A DNA stretch of 64,000 bases from Sinohyriopsis cumingii (Eukaryota > Mollusca > Bivalvia > Unionida > Unionidae): positions 11,187,220 to 11,251,219 of the forward strand of contig CM068839.1 of the NCBI GenBank assembly GCA_028554795.2. Reading direction: 5' to 3'. The position numbers and the translations under genes are program-made. Shown in pieces: positions 12,542-25,440 of this stretch. Each line of letters starts with the position of its first letter. Position 1 is the stretch's first letter. The notes beneath the pieces are model-generated. The model made no database searches and was not told the DNA's origin. It saw only the letters and a list, made by a program, of their open reading frames with translations.

Positions 12542-12823
12542 ACCCCCCAGTCATTCAGAATTTGTATATTGAGTGTCGTCAAAGTTGTTTCTACCTTCCA
12601 CTCATAGCATCAGTTTATTTTTTCTAGGCCTATGCTGGCTCATTCAAGTTTACTTTTTAACATACCCATACAGTTCAATATGTTCTAATATTAGTTGTTG
12701 CAGTATTGTTATAATAGTAGTATTTATTCTAGAAATAAGGAAGATATACAACATGATAGATAATTTCATTCAGATATTTACAATAATAAGACATTGTTAC
12801 ATTTGTAATTAATGATCTAAAAG
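12542..12823. other. Short intronic spacer
   Basis: Begins with a C-rich run (to about 12549), then unique AT-rich sequence; nothing recognised. Confidence 0.4.
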
Positions 12824-14787
12824 AATTACATCACCAGGATGTACAGTTCTTAACATTTAAAAAATTAACAGAATTACATCACCAGGATGTACAATTCTTA
12901 ACATTTAAACAATTAATAGAATTACATCACCAGGATGTACAGTTCTTAACATTTAAACAATTAATAGAATTACATCACCAGGATGTACAGTTCTTAACAT
13001 TTAAAAATAATAGAATTACATCACCAGGATGTACAGTTCTTAACATTTAAACAATTAATAGAATTACATCACCAGGATGTACAATTCTTAACATTTAAAC
13101 AATTAATAGAATGACATCACCAGGATGTACAATTCTTAACATTTAAACAATTAATAGAATTACATCACCAGGATGTACAGTTCTTAACATTTAAACAATT
13201 AATAGAATTACATCACCAGGATGTACAATTCTTAACATTTAAACAATTAATAGAATTACATCACCAGGATGTACAATTCTTAACATTTAAACAATTAATA
13301 GAATTACATCACCAGGATGTACAGTTCCTAACATTTAAAAATAATAGAATTACATCACCAGGATGTACAGTTCTTAACATTTAAACAATTAATAGAATTA
13401 CATCACCAGGATGTACAATTCTTAACATTTAAACAATTAATAGAATGACATCACCAGGATGTACAATTCTTAACATTTAAACAATTAATAGAATTACATC
13501 ACCAGGATGTACAGTTCTTAACATTTAAACAATTATTAGAATGACATCACCAGGATGTACAGTTCTTAACATTTAAACAATTAATAGAATTACATCACCA
13601 GGATGTACAATTCTTAACATTTAAACAATTATTAGAATTACATCACCAGGATGTACAGTTCTTGACATTTAAAAAATTAATAGAATTACATCACCAGGAT
13701 GTACAGTTCTTAACATTTAAACATTTATTAGAATTACATCACCAGGATGTACAATTCTTAACATTTAAACAATTAATAGAATTACATCACCAGGATGTAC
13801 AGTTCTTAACATTTAAACAATTATTAGAATTACATCACCAGGATGTACAATTCTTAACATTTAAACAATTATTAGAATTACATCACCAGGATGTACAGTT
13901 CTTAACATTTAAACAATTAATAGAATTACATCACCAGGATGTACAATTCTTAACATTTAAACAATTAATAGAATTACATCACCAGGATGTACAGTTCCTA
14001 ACATTTAAAAATAATAGAATTACATCACCAGGATGTACGGTTCTTAACATTTAAAAAATTAATAGAATTACATCATCAGGATGTACAATTCTTAACATTT
14101 AAACAATTATTAAAATGACATCACCAGGATGTACAATTCTTAACAGTTAAACAATTAATAGAATGACATCACCAGGATGTACAGTTCTTAACATTTAAAC
14201 AATTATTAGAATGACATCACCAGGATGTACAATTCTTAACATTTAAACAATTAATAGAATGACATCACCAGGATGTACAGTTCTTAACATTTAAAAAATT
14301 AATACAATTACATCACCAGGATGTACAATTCTTAACATTTCAACAATTATTAGAATTACATCACCAGGATGTACAGTTCTTAACATTTCAACAATTAATA
14401 GAATGACATCACCAGGATGTACAGTTCTTAACATTTCAAAAATTAATAGAATTACATCACCAGGATGTACAGTTCTTAACATTTAAACTATTAATAGTAT
14501 TACATCACCAGGATGTACAGTTCTTAACATTTAAACAATTATTAGAATGACATCACTAGGATGTACAATTCTTAACATTTAAACAATTATTAGAATTACA
14601 TCACCAGGATGTACAATTCTTAACATTTAAACAATTAATAGAATTACATCACCAGGATGTACAATTCTCAAGATTTAAACAATTAATAGAATTACATCAC
14701 CAGGATGTACAATTCTTAACATTTAAACAATTAATAGAATTACATCACCAGGATGTACAGTTCTTAACATTTAAAAAATTAATAGAA
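12824..14787. repeat. Minisatellite, 48-bp unit, about 41 copies
   Basis: Unit begins aattacatcaccaggatgta and continues to tttaaacaattaatag. Variants alternate (attaatag or attattag, aattaca or aatgaca, cagttctt or caattctt), and a shorter 'aaaaataatag' variant recurs at about 13000, 13340 and 14010, hinting at block duplication. The unit contains the small palindrome acatc-accag-gatgt. Because 48 is a multiple of three, long protein-like frames appear that are not genes. Confidence 0.97.
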
Positions 14788-15061
14788 AGTGATAAAATGA
14801 TTTTCTTAGTTGAAGACCATACTACTAATTTCTCATTGTATAAATATGTAATAATTTCATTTCAGGCACTTCCTTGTTATGTTATATAAAACAGAGTAAC
14901 AAAGTGTAATAAATAGGAAATAAATATATTGACCTGTCCAAGGCAGACCTGTTTACATCTTACAGACTGAATTCTTGCAGGGTCCTTTATCTAATCAGGA
15001 TGTTGGGGCTAGGACTTCATAAGTCTTAATTTTGTACTTTTGTTGTTGTAGATGAATGATA
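14788..15061. other. Short intronic spacer
   Basis: Unique sequence separating the 48-bp and 54-bp arrays; nothing recognised. Confidence 0.4.
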
Positions 15062-16146
15062 TTAGGTGGAAAAAAGGAATTATTATATCAAATTACAGTA
15101 AACTACAGTATTATCTAGAGTGGAAAATAGGAATTATTATATCAAATTACAGTAAACTACAGTGTTATCTAGAGTGGAAAATAGGAATTATTATATGAAA
15201 TTACAGTAAACTACAGTATTATCTAGAGTGGAAAATAGGAATTATTATATGAAATTACAGTAAACTACAGTATTATCTAGAGTGGAAAATAGGAATTTTT
15301 ATATGAAATTACAATGAACTACAGTGTTATCTAGACTGGAAAATAGGAATTATTATATGAAATTACAGTAAACTACAGTGTTATCTAGACTGGAAAATAG
15401 GAATTATTATATGAAATTGCAATAAACTACAGTATTATCTAGAGTGGAAAATAGGAATTATTATATGAAATTGCAATGAACTACAGTATTATCTAGAGTG
15501 GAAAATAGGAATTATTATATGAAATTACAGTAAACTACAGTATTATCTAGTGCGGAAAATAGGAATTATTATATGAAATTACAATAAATAAACTACAGTA
15601 TTATCTAGAGTGGAAAATAGGAATTATTATATGAAATTGCAATAAACCACATTATTATCATGAGTGGAAAATAGGAATTATATATGAAATTACAATAAAT
15701 AAACTACAGTATTATCTAGAGTGGAAAATAGGAATTATTATATGAAATTACAATAAATAAACTACAGTATTATCTAGAGTGAAAAATAGGAATTATTATA
15801 TGAAATTACAATAAATAAACTACAGTATTATCTAGAGTGGAAAATAGGAATTATTATATGAAATTGCAATAAACCACAGTATTATCTAGAGTGGAAAATA
15901 TGAATTATTATATCAAATTGCAATAAACCACAGTATTATCTAGAGTGGAAAATAGGAATTATTATATCAAATTACAATAAACCACAGTATTATCTAGAGT
16001 GGAAAATAGGAATTATTATATCAAATTACAGTAAACCACAGTATTATCTAGAATGGAAAATAGGAATTAACAGTATTATCTAGAGTGGAAAATAGGAATT
16101 ATTATATCAAATTACAATAAACTACAGTATTATCTAGAGTGGAAAG
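15062..16146. repeat. Minisatellite, 54-bp unit (with 58-bp variants), about 20 copies
   Basis: Unit begins agtggaaaataggaattatt and ends actacagtattatctag. Some units carry an extra 'aata' (acaataaataaac), and one near 16050-16090 is truncated. Confidence 0.95.
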
Positions 16147-16388
16147 GTCATACATTAGCATAATGTGGGGTTGCATTCTTAATATAGCCAGATATCTAAT
16201 ACCGTATTTTTGAAGAAAAAAACCAAATCGTTTCAACATGAAATGTAATTATTTCAGTTACTGATAATTACATACAGAGATATCAATAGTACTTGTAGCA
16301 GAGATGATAAATAATAATAGAATGATGACAAGATCATCTTGCAAAGAATTAAAGATATATTACCAAAAATATTGTAACAGATCTTGGG

Positions 16389-16609
16389 TATATACTATTT
16401 GTATCTAGTATATACTACATGTATTTGTATCCAGTATATACTTAATATGTATCTAGTTGATGCTATTTATATCTAGTATATACTGTTTGTATCTAGTATA
16501 TACTATTTGTGTCTAGTATATGCTATTTGTATCTAGTATATACTACTTGTATCTAGTATATACTTAATTTTTATACTATTTGTATCTAGTACATACTATT
16601 TGTATCTAC
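16389..16609. repeat. Degenerate 18-bp minisatellite, about 12 copies
   Basis: Unit tatactatttgtatctag with frequent substitutions and length changes, so probably older than its neighbours. The 240 bp before it are unique AT-rich sequence. Confidence 0.85.
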
Positions 16610-16937
16610 ATCTCCATTTAAAGATTCAATAGAGTTTAGCGATCATTTCTTTGCTTATTGGCAATTGACTGTGAGAAGATATTTCTCAAAGTATATGTAA
16701 TTAGCCTTTGTTAGTTACAGTCATTTTAAACCATGTTTACCACAGATGGTGCTGGGTACCACAAAATATATTGTACTATGGTATGCTACAGTGTTTCTAA
16801 ACATATCCCGATACATACCAATATAAACCACAATTATATTAGGGACTGACAATTTATTGTTCTGGAACAGGACCTGGCATCTTTTTTCCCATAAATTTCC
16901 ATCTGTCAGAAACAAAATATCTAGCAAAAGAACACTG

Positions 16938-17292
16938 TATCATAGACCACTCTGGTGGTCTAGTGGTTTTAGCATCCACCTCGGATGCAGGAGGTTGTGG
17001 GTTAAATCCCCGGCCGAGTCTTACCAGAGACTTTTCAAAATGGTACAAACAGCTGCCTCGCTTGGTGCTAAGCATTAAGAAGTTAGTGTTAGGACTGGAT
17101 GGCCTGGTGTCAGGATAATGTGACTGGGTGGAACATCATGCTACATGTCAGTGGCATGATGCCCCAGTACTAGACATCACTATAAACTGCCACACTGCAG
17201 ACATTATAGTGATATGACTGAAGTTTTTTAAAGCTATGTTAAAAATCCAAATCAGAGAAACATACACACACACACACATACACCATATCATA
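16938..17292 (+). mobile_element. tRNA-derived SINE (family A), copy 2
   Basis: A box tggtctagtggttttagc, B-box remnant gggttaaatcc, then the same body as the 10083 copy (tgcctcgcttggtgctaagc, ggcctggtgtcaggataatg) and an AC-rich tail. The direct repeat tatcata at 16938-16944 and 17286-17292 fits a 7-bp target duplication. Confidence 0.88.
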
Positions 17293-18139
17293 TCCATTAT
17301 AATTATTATTTGAAAAAACTAATTAACCTGATATTAAAAAATATATCACAGCTGAAAAGAAAATCATAACCCCAAGGTCCCCCTCCTGAAAATTACATGG
17401 TCAACACCTTATAGTTGATGAATTTGCTATGTGTATGTTACAAGTGGTAATCTAAAAACTGACTAAAGTGGGATGATTACACTTAGCTGATACCCTGTGA
17501 AAGACATGCTGACATAGAGAGCTGGTTGATAAAAATTAGAAGTGTTGACAATGAAAGCTACATTTTGCAAGCTACACAATTAATATAATTGGCAGGGAAA
17601 TTTTGAGTAGGATGTCAACCCCCAGGCAAGATATTTATCAGAGGGGGTCAGTAAACATAAAAACACACTTAAGAAGTAAATAAGAAAATAATACAGTTGA
17701 TTGAAAAATGATGTAAAATTATAAGAGAAAAATATTGCTGACCTGATTTGGTGGATATGATCTGATTAATATATATTATTGTATAGTATAAGATATTTTT
17801 GTTAGATCTCTAGTTAAAGGTGGCAGATATATTTCTGTGTGAATGAATATCACTGTATTGGTACAAATGGGATATAATTTTGTGGTGGAGCTGAGTATAT
17901 TTATTGTACAGTACTCAAGATGTTCTTAAAAGCAGGGTAATAGAAGACCGTCATCTTGTCTGTACACATACAAAGAGTAAATTTCTAAATTGGTGCAAGA
18001 AATGCATGGTTTCAGTTAGTTGGGGAAAACCTATCAGCTTCTCCGTAGACCACTGAGATGTTGTTAGTAAAGAAGAATGACAATGTCTTTTAACATAATA
18101 GCCCACTATAAGGTACAGCATGTTATGTTATGTCAGACT
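17293..18139. other. Intronic sequence, no gene seen
   Basis: AT-rich unique sequence; no exon, RNA or array found. Confidence 0.5.
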
Positions 18140-18600
18140 GTCCATCAACCTATTACCAATTTCATTTCTGCACGATAACTCCAGTTTTCCACCATCTACA
18201 ATTACTAAACTTTGCAGATGGCTTGCAGTTGGGATAAGGAAAAACTTTAGAGATTTGGGGGTCTAAAGATCAAAGGTCAAGGTCACCATAAAAAAATAAA
18301 AATGGTTTAACCACACTATCTTGTGTTCTTCATTACAGACTTAGAGCAACATTTGTGAATGACTTACACACTGAGTACAGTAGAATCTTATTGATTTGGG
18401 GTCAAAAGTTTAAGGTCACTGATTGAAAGAAAATAGATTTTTTTGGGGCATAATAACTTAGACCTATTGATTTTAGTGTCTTATGGTCAGAGGTAAGGGC
18501 CATTGTGGCTTAAAGAGAAATGGTTTTTTTCAGAATAGCTTTTGATCAAGAGGAGGTTATTTTGCCAACCTTTGTGGATGGCTTACACTTTGCATAATAC
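18140..18600 (+). repeat. Degenerate dispersed repeat (family D, 'aaggtcac' units)
   Basis: Contains diverged copies of a unit with ccaccatctacaatt, gatggcttgcagttggg, ggtcaaggtcaccat and aaaatggttt, and then ggtcactgattgaaagaaaa. The same phrases recur at 54780-54960 and 62530-63160. I associate such repeats with bivalve introns, but this rests on memory. Confidence 0.6.
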
Positions 18601-20123
18601 AGAAACCTGTTGTCAAGGCTCTAAAAATATATCCACGAAACTGAATTTTTTCCAAGTTGGCAGAAAGAACAAGTTGTAATGGTTAGGGATTTGCCACATC
18701 AAACAAGTTCTTTCCCCTGACTCACTACAAAACATGAATATGGTTTCATATTTAATACATATTAAATTTGTATGCTTTCTGAATATTTTTAGCTTGACTG
18801 TATAAACAGAATTGAAAATGAACTGTGAACAAAGAAGGCAACTAAGTATATAGTTCAAATCTGGGTGTGTGATGCAGAAAATATGGGTTAAACAGTTGTA
18901 TTGAAGGCCAGAGAAATCATGTTTGATTGAAATGGATATGTAATAAAACACAGTACTGTTACTGACACTTTGACCAAACTTAAACCATTTCTCATTTGGA
19001 AAATAAATTGGTCTACAAAAACACATAACAGTATGGGAGAAAGGATACAACATAAACTTTAGTTTTATATCTTTAAATCCTTTTTACAACATTATTATTT
19101 GAAAATAATAAATGGACAGTTAATTTACATAAACTAGAATTATTACATACATTTGACTGGTATTTTGATTATTACTGCCTCGCCCCCAATATACTTGCAC
19201 CATAGCAGCCAACCTACAGTGTGTATGTATGTGTTGGGAAAGGGGTTAAGCCTTAAAAAATGTTTTGTGGTCCCAAGGGGAATAAGTGCACATCACCCAA
19301 ATAAGCATTATTTTACAGTTAAGAATTAGTTCACTACTCAATAAGCCTATAACTGGAAAGTTAAGTTTGAATAAAATATGGAAAAATTATATTTGGTTTG
19401 AAGCATTTAATATGTTTCCAAACAAAATATGTTTCAGAAATCATGATTGATGGAGTTTGACTTTGTGATGTACAACATTTTATACTTAGCAGGTACTGCA
19501 TACATCTTATCAATGGTCACATACCACCCTACATAGACAGTCCAAAAATTAATCTCAACAGTATCTGACATTTATAAACAATTATCAACAGAACAAGTCA
19601 AATGATAGAGGTGTTTTGCTATTATACAGTACCATCCAGTCTCTAATCATTGCAAAGATGAACACTAATGCATCACCTTCTAATGAACTAATGAAATCAG
19701 CAAAGACCGTTTCCTCAAATTATACTGTAGTCTACTGTCAGGTGGATTTTAAAGGCAGAAACATTTTGTATTTTTTATTTGGTGTATTTGTGGGTGTGAT
19801 TGTTAGTGTGTGCGGGTGTGGTGATGATAGGTGACTGCTCAGTCTAGTAACTGTTTTTTGAGTGTTAAATGCTTCAAAAGGAAACCTTTTATTTCCTTGT
19901 ACTGAGATTTGAATTTCCATTCTTTTTCTGTAGGTTCATATGAGTAGATAACTTTTCTGGACTGTAAAATGTTGCTTATTTGGATCATATACACTGATTC
20001 CTCATTGGTACAAAAATAAACACTTTCTGAGACCCCACCCCAACCCCACTTTTAAAAAGTCATGTCTGGAAGGTTGGCAAGTACATTGTGTGGAATAATT
20101 CCTAATTCTAGATTTAATGTTAT
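18601..20123. other. Intronic sequence, no gene seen
   Basis: Unique AT-rich sequence. The longest minus-strand frame (18613-19053, 146 codons) has no recognisable motif. Confidence 0.5.
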
Positions 20124-20402
20124 GTGTTTATCCTTGTATCCAGCCATTTGTCTGTTTATCCTTGTATCCATCCATTTGTCTGTTTATCCTTGTATCCATC
20201 CATTTCTCTGTTTATCCTTGTATCCATCCATCTCTCTGTTTATCCTTGTATCCATTTGTCTATTTATCCTTGTATCCATCCATTTGTCTGTTTATCCTTG
20301 TATCCATCCATTTCTCTGTTTATCCTTGTATCCATCCATTTGTCTGTTTATCCTTGTATCCAGCCATTTGTCTGTTTATCCTTGTATCCAGCCATTTGTC
20401 TG
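20124..20402. repeat. Minisatellite, 28-bp unit, 10 copies
   Basis: Unit tgtttatccttgtatccatc plus catttgtc. Units carry catttgtc, catttctc or catctctc at the boundary, and one unit is four bases short. No stop falls in any plus frame, giving cysteine-rich frames that are artefacts of the unit. Confidence 0.95.
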
Positions 20403-20876
20403 GTACAGTCTAATTAGCACAGGTAGTCCTGCAGCTGCTGATGGATTTCCATGAAACTTGGTAAATGTTATGGTCATCACATGAAGATGCATGTGTCAAC
20501 AAACCACTTTGCTATCATTATTTTTAGATCTACTGGTCACAGACATGAAAAGCATATGAGATGGCCTGTTGTCCATTTTCCATTAGCACAGATTTGTTAT
20601 TGCTACTCCTATATATATATATAGTCCATGATTGTAGGTTGTAGTTTAAACTAATGGTCATTTGTAAACAAATGTTTTGATAGCTAACTTTTGTCCATGC
20701 TTGTGGGTTGTACTTTAAGATAATATTTATAAACTTGTTGGAATGGCTTTTTGATCTTGGAAAATTCTAGAAGCGAACTTATGGCCAACATCATGGTTAT
20801 ATTATTGTATCCTAGGCTTTTTACATAAGGTTCTGATGAACAAAATATTCATTCCTATTTTAATATCAGTCTTTGT
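20403..20876. other. Intronic sequence, no gene seen
   Basis: Fragments resembling the dispersed 'attgctactcct' and 'tagcacag' repeats, a short (TA)n near 20611, and no gene. Confidence 0.4.
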
Positions 20877-21290
20877 AGAATCACTTTTAGTTGTGTTCAG
20901 ATACAATTTGAGAGGAATTATCTATAAAACTTATTCATTTTAATTACAAGGTGCTCATTAACTTTGCACTCAAATGCTGCTTTGGGATTACTCAGGACTC
21001 ATTCAAAAACATTCTGGATTATATCAGTGTGTTATAGCAAGGCTGTTGGTACATCAACGCGTTCAAGACTACTGGTACATCAGCATATTCAAGGTTGGAA
21101 TTCATTCTGAACACTGCTATAATTCATTTGGAACTTTCTGTTCTTTTGTATTTGGGATAGAACTTTTAGGATTATTTAGGATTTAATTCACAAAACTAAA
21201 TTTTTCTTAAATGCTCATTGTATAACCAACATAATTAAATTATTTGTTGATTTTATTCAACTTGTTAGAACATAGAGTCAGAACAGCAGT
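20877..21290 (+). repeat. Dispersed repeat (family C), copy 1
   Basis: About 400 bp shared with 26219-26590. The order is tttagttgtgttcagata, gaggaattat, aggactcattcaaa, attctggattatatca, catttggaac, gatttaattcacaa, then attatttgttgattttatt. At its centre is a two-copy tandem duplication of 26 bp (tggtacatca ... at 21047-21072 and 21073-21098). No terminal inverted repeats or coding capacity are seen. Confidence 0.75.
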
Positions 21291-22508
21291 CACAATGGCC
21301 ATGTAGAAAATCTTGTTATTGCTACTCCTTATTAATGGATGGTCATATCAACTTCATTCAAAAAGGCCAATTGCTAAATTTCATTTGCATTGGCCAAGGG
21401 AGCTAAGAACAAATGTGCTGAACACAAACACAAAACTTAACTGGCATTTTGTTTATTATTCCCCCCCCCCCAATATACCATAGCAGCCAAAAATGTCTAT
21501 CTATGCACATAAATGCACTTGACATTAATTAAACAAGATTTTACCAGCAAGCTTATAAATCCAACAATTATTTAAAGAATTTATATTCACTCAAATGGCA
21601 TGAAAATGTAATTGGATTGTCTTAGCTGACCTACATATGGACAGAAACAATTGCCTACACATTTTATTTGCCTATGTGAAGTGTTTTTTGCATAATCATG
21701 CAATGGGACTGACCATATAATTGGGGTAGGGTGAGGTGGGTGGGGTAAGGGCATGGGATTTTTACAAAAAAATTACAGCCTACAAATATATTTTTGCTCA
21801 TATTTCTAGGAAAAAACCTAATTACTTGTATATTTATTATATTAGTTGAATTATTTTTTATCCTGAGGTAAAAACAAAAAAAAGAAAATCACAATCTCCA
21901 TCTCTATTATTAAATGGTCAGTCCCTAAAATGCTAGCTGAGGCAGACAGGAATTCCAACATTTCCAAATCAAGATTCTCTCACATCATCTAGGGCATAAA
22001 AATATACACCATTTAGAAACACATAGGTTGAGAAATTCAACATCTGTATATTTATATATAATAGTATATAAGAATTGACATCTTTATATTTAACAGCAAG
22101 GAAAGCACTTATCCACAGATCCCACATTAGCTGTCTTTTTATTATAATATGACAATATTCTTGACAAAGTAACACCACACACAGGACATCACATGGAAAA
22201 AATTATTTTATAGCAGACAAATCTGAATCACAAGGAATGTTTTAACAAACTCTAAGGTACGAGTCTCAAAAGACTAATCTCTTCAACTGTTAATTCTTTC
22301 CAATTTTGTTTCATTTACTCCCTTATTAGTATAAGTAATTTGTGTAAATTAGTAGAATTTGGCCTATGATCAACACGACAAAGATTTTCATGTGTTATCA
22401 GGTTCTTTGATTTGATAAGGGAATACAGATTTGTTAAATTATTATTACCAATATTATATCTGTCATCTCAGATAATTTATACTAATGGATAGTGTCTCTA
22501 TTTTTCAG
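21291..22508. other. Intronic sequence before the first firm exon
   Basis: Holds a C10 run at about 21462, a G-rich patch near 21730-21750, and otherwise unique AT-rich sequence. No exon was found. Confidence 0.5.
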
Positions 22509-22593
22509 TGTAAAAGGCCAAGATGTGGAGTCGGGAAACCAGACTAATGCAGAAGACCAGCGCATGAGAAATGATATCCAGTCTACATATGTG
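22509..22593 (+). CDS. LRRCC1: LRRCC1-like exon, start of the coiled coil
   Basis: An 85-nt exon after acceptor ctatttttcag and before donor gttagt. It begins with the last base of a split codon and then reads VKGQDVESGNQTNAEDQ and RMRNDIQSTYV, ending in phase 0. The acidic, polar first half fits the end of a disordered linker. The second half leads directly into the next exon, where the recalled human protein has NTYQSLVEQL. The exon is short, and without its phase-compatible partner it would be weak. Confidence 0.75.
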
Positions 22594-22972
22594 GTTAGTC
22601 TTACTTGCTGCAAACTTACATTGAAATATGTCTTTCATAACTTGAAGTGATTACTGTATTTAATGTAATTTTTAAAACCCTTTTAATAATTGTTTACATT
22701 TAAAATGACTGTTGGTAAAGACATTATATTTTTGTTTAACCTGCATAAGGTTTGTGAAGATTAGAAAATGTCATTCTTGTGAGATTTATCACATGACAAG
22801 AATTTTTAGATCAGAAGGTCATAACTTGGTTCCAAATATGTTGTTTCATAGAATTTTCTCAACTCTGTTTTCAGTGAAATGAATCAGCCAGCCCATACAC
22901 AACTTTGCCTTATTTCATTGAAAAGATTCAAGTTTCCATGATATTTACTCATAGAATGTTATGTTTGTATTT
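22594..22972. other. Intron sequence, no feature seen
   Basis: Start of the 5.2-kb intron; AT-rich and unique. Confidence 0.4.
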
Positions 22973-24119
22973 TAGCTCACCTGGTCATGAGGTATGGCCC
23001 AGTGTCTGTCAAGCATTGTTTGTACATCAGCAATAGATATTTTAAACTCAAAAGGCACCTGGACCAATTTTCACTAACTTTTGCAGAGCATCCTGACATG
23101 AAGGATTTCGAATTCATATAAATCAATTCAGTCCACAGTCAGATATTTGCTGCCATTTCTAGAAAAAGAAAAACATTAAATGACTTGTTTCTAAAGAAAA
23201 TAAACTGAATTTGATGAAATTTTACAGAAAGCATTCTGATTTGAAGTTTTTGGAGTTTGTGCAGATGATATCTAAACTGCTGTCAAATATGACAATTATT
23301 TTTTTTTAAATATACCAATCCATTCTTCATCATCAATAAATGCTATTTTTTATTTTTTTATAAAACCCCACCAGACCAATTTGAACTAAACTTGCCAAAA
23401 ATCACCCATGCATAAACGTTGTTCAGATCTATACAGCTGATGCTGTTGTGAAATCAGATATGGCCACCATAACAAAATGAAGAAAACCTTAACTTCTAAA
23501 AAAAGACCAAATATTTAATGGAAAGCATACTGGCATATTGTCAGCATTACACACCTGATGCTGATCCATTATCTGATGTGGCCACCTCCACTAAGAGTAA
23601 GGAAAAACAATCATTTTAATAGTAGCAGTAGCTTACCCATACCTATTGCTCAGCTTTCTTTTTTGTGCCAAAATAATGCAGCAGACATTTGATGTGCATA
23701 CATCTTCCCTTAAAGTGAAGAATTGTCTGTATGATCCTCATGCAACTCACCTTGTTCTTGGTATGTTATGTGCGGAACAAGCACAGATAGTTCATCTCTT
23801 TCATATCAGAGCAGGTTAGGAGAAGGACTTTTGACAATGGCTATGGGTACGTATTGCATCCTTAAAATTAATTTTACCCTCCAGAAATATACAGCTATTA
23901 TTTAGCTGAATTTGTCAGTATGGTGGCATTGGATGATGCTCCATAAAACTGATTTTAAAAAAAACAAACAGAAAATGGAAAGTACTCACCACTGGATGAG
24001 AACTGCATGTTCTGGAATATTACTATTTCTTGGGGCCATGTGCTGCAATGATGAGACCCAGAGAAAAATGCCTGCACTTTGTAGTCATAACAAGCAGAGG
24101 TAAAATGTGATCAAAAATT

Positions 24120-24402
24120 CCTGGAATTTAGTTGTTGTAGTTGTTGTTGTTGTAGGGTTTAACGCCATTTTTCAGCACACGATAGGCTATATACATGGCG
24201 GCCAGTATTAATGGTGGAGGAAGAACCGGGGAAATCCCCGGAAAGAACCACCGACCCTCGAGAAGCTACTGGCAAACTTTCTCACATACCCACATTAGCC
24301 GAATCTGAGACTCAAACCCAAGCAGACAGAGGTGAGATGGCAGTGGTCCGTAACGGAGAGCGCTTTAGACCACTCGGCCACTTGGGGCCCCCTGGAATTT
24401 AG
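24120..24402 (-). mobile_element. tRNA-derived SINE (family B-type, AAC tail) with 12-bp target duplication
   Basis: On the minus strand it begins ggggccccaagtggccgagt, with A box tggccgagtggtctaa, B box gggtttgagtc, the body gccagtagcttctcgagg and aaaatggcgttaaaccc, and an (AAC)n tail seen as gttgttgttgttg on the plus strand. The direct repeat cctggaatttag at 24120-24131 and 24391-24402 is perfect. The head resembles a Leu/Ser-type tRNA. Confidence 0.92.
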
Positions 24403-24658
24403 TATTGTACCATGAAGATTTTATAAGCCAGTAGAAGTAGATCTGCTGTCAGATATGGCTGCCATTACCAAAAATTCCAAAGAAAACTAAACAACTTGTT
24501 AGAAACAGCTCAGAATTTGACAAATTATCCTGGTTATAAGGGTTTTTAAAAAAATGTATACAAATGATGTCAATATGGCCACATTGCTAAAAATAGAATA
24601 TCATTTGACTTGCTTTTTCTAATTAAAAAAATCTCAGCATAATTTTATTGAATCTTAC

Positions 24659-24991
24659 AGAAAGCACTGAACCACTATGGTGGCCTAAGTGGTTTGAGCG
24701 TCTGCCTCAGATGTGGGAGCTCATGGGTTCAGACTTGGCCAAATCTTACCAAAGACTTATAAAAATGGTACAAGCAGCTTCCTCGCTTTGTGCTCAGCAT
24801 TAAGAAAGTTGTGCTAGGACTGGTCAGCCTGGTCTCAGATAATGTGACATGGTGGGACATGATGGTACATGTCTGGCATTAGCCCACATTGCTTGGCATT
24901 ACTACAAACTGCGACATTGCAAACATCATAGCAAAATGGCTAAAACTGTTAAAGCTATGTTAAAAATCTAAATTACACACACAGAGAAAGC
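24659..24991 (+). mobile_element. tRNA-derived SINE (family A), copy 3
   Basis: A box tggcctaagtggtttgagc and diverged B box gggttcagact, then tcctcgctttgtgctcagc, ggactggtcagcctggtctc and an acacacaca tail. A short repeat agaaagc flanks it, making a weak target duplication. It is more diverged than the 10083 copy. Confidence 0.85.
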
Positions 24992-25440
24992 GGCATGCAG
25001 AGTCTTTCAATTTTTACAAATGCTGCCAAATTGTCATCAAACATGGCTCCTGTTACTAAAACCCAAAAACCTTTAGTAACTTATTTTCATTGACTGCATA
25101 ACACCTAATTTAACAAAATGTGACCTAGTGTGAATGCTTTTCAAAGAGTTACACAGCTGATGCTTATAACCTTGCTCTTATTAAAGGTAGAAAAACATTT
25201 CACAACTTTATATAAAAAAATTAAAAAGAATTTGACCAACTTTGACACAAAGCATATTTTCATTGTTGGACAAATGATGCTAATGTGCATAGATAAAAGA
25301 CGAAAACTTGAGAATCCTTGAAATAGTTGTTTCATACAGTCAACAGTATTGGAAAAATTTAACAGAAAGCATGGTATACCTTCAAGGACTCTTCTTCCAA
25401 TGAACATACTGGCCACCATGTATGGCCTGTCATGAGCTAT

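Larger units (their letters stand above)
22973..25440 (+). repeat. Degenerate dispersed repeat (family E, 'agctcacctgg' lead), with two SINE insertions
   Basis: Starts ttttagctcacctggtcatg, a lead that recurs at 63557. A series of diverged units with shared phrases follows: gatatggccaccat, cagctgatgctg, atttgacaaa and acagaaagca. SINEs inserted at 24132-24390 and about 24667-24983 break it. Pieces of the same units reappear at 33880-34240. Similar sequence is widespread in bivalve introns to my knowledge; here it has no coding capacity. Confidence 0.6.

Noticed and set aside
13662-14054. 130-codon frame LIELHHQDVQFLTFKQ repeated
   Set aside because: Translation of the 48-bp array; frame breaks coincide with unit-length variants.
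18613-19053. 146-codon minus-strand frame
   Set aside because: No motif, no splice context, AT-rich composition; length alone is weak evidence in 64 kb of six frames.
20062-20454. Three overlapping plus frames rich in LYPSI/CLSLYP
   Set aside because: The 28-bp unit lacks stops in all three plus frames; the same pattern is read in each frame.
24211-24402. 63-codon frame MVEEEPGKSPERTTDPREAT
   Set aside because: It is the antisense translation of a family B-type SINE; the same peptide type appears at 61139-61381.
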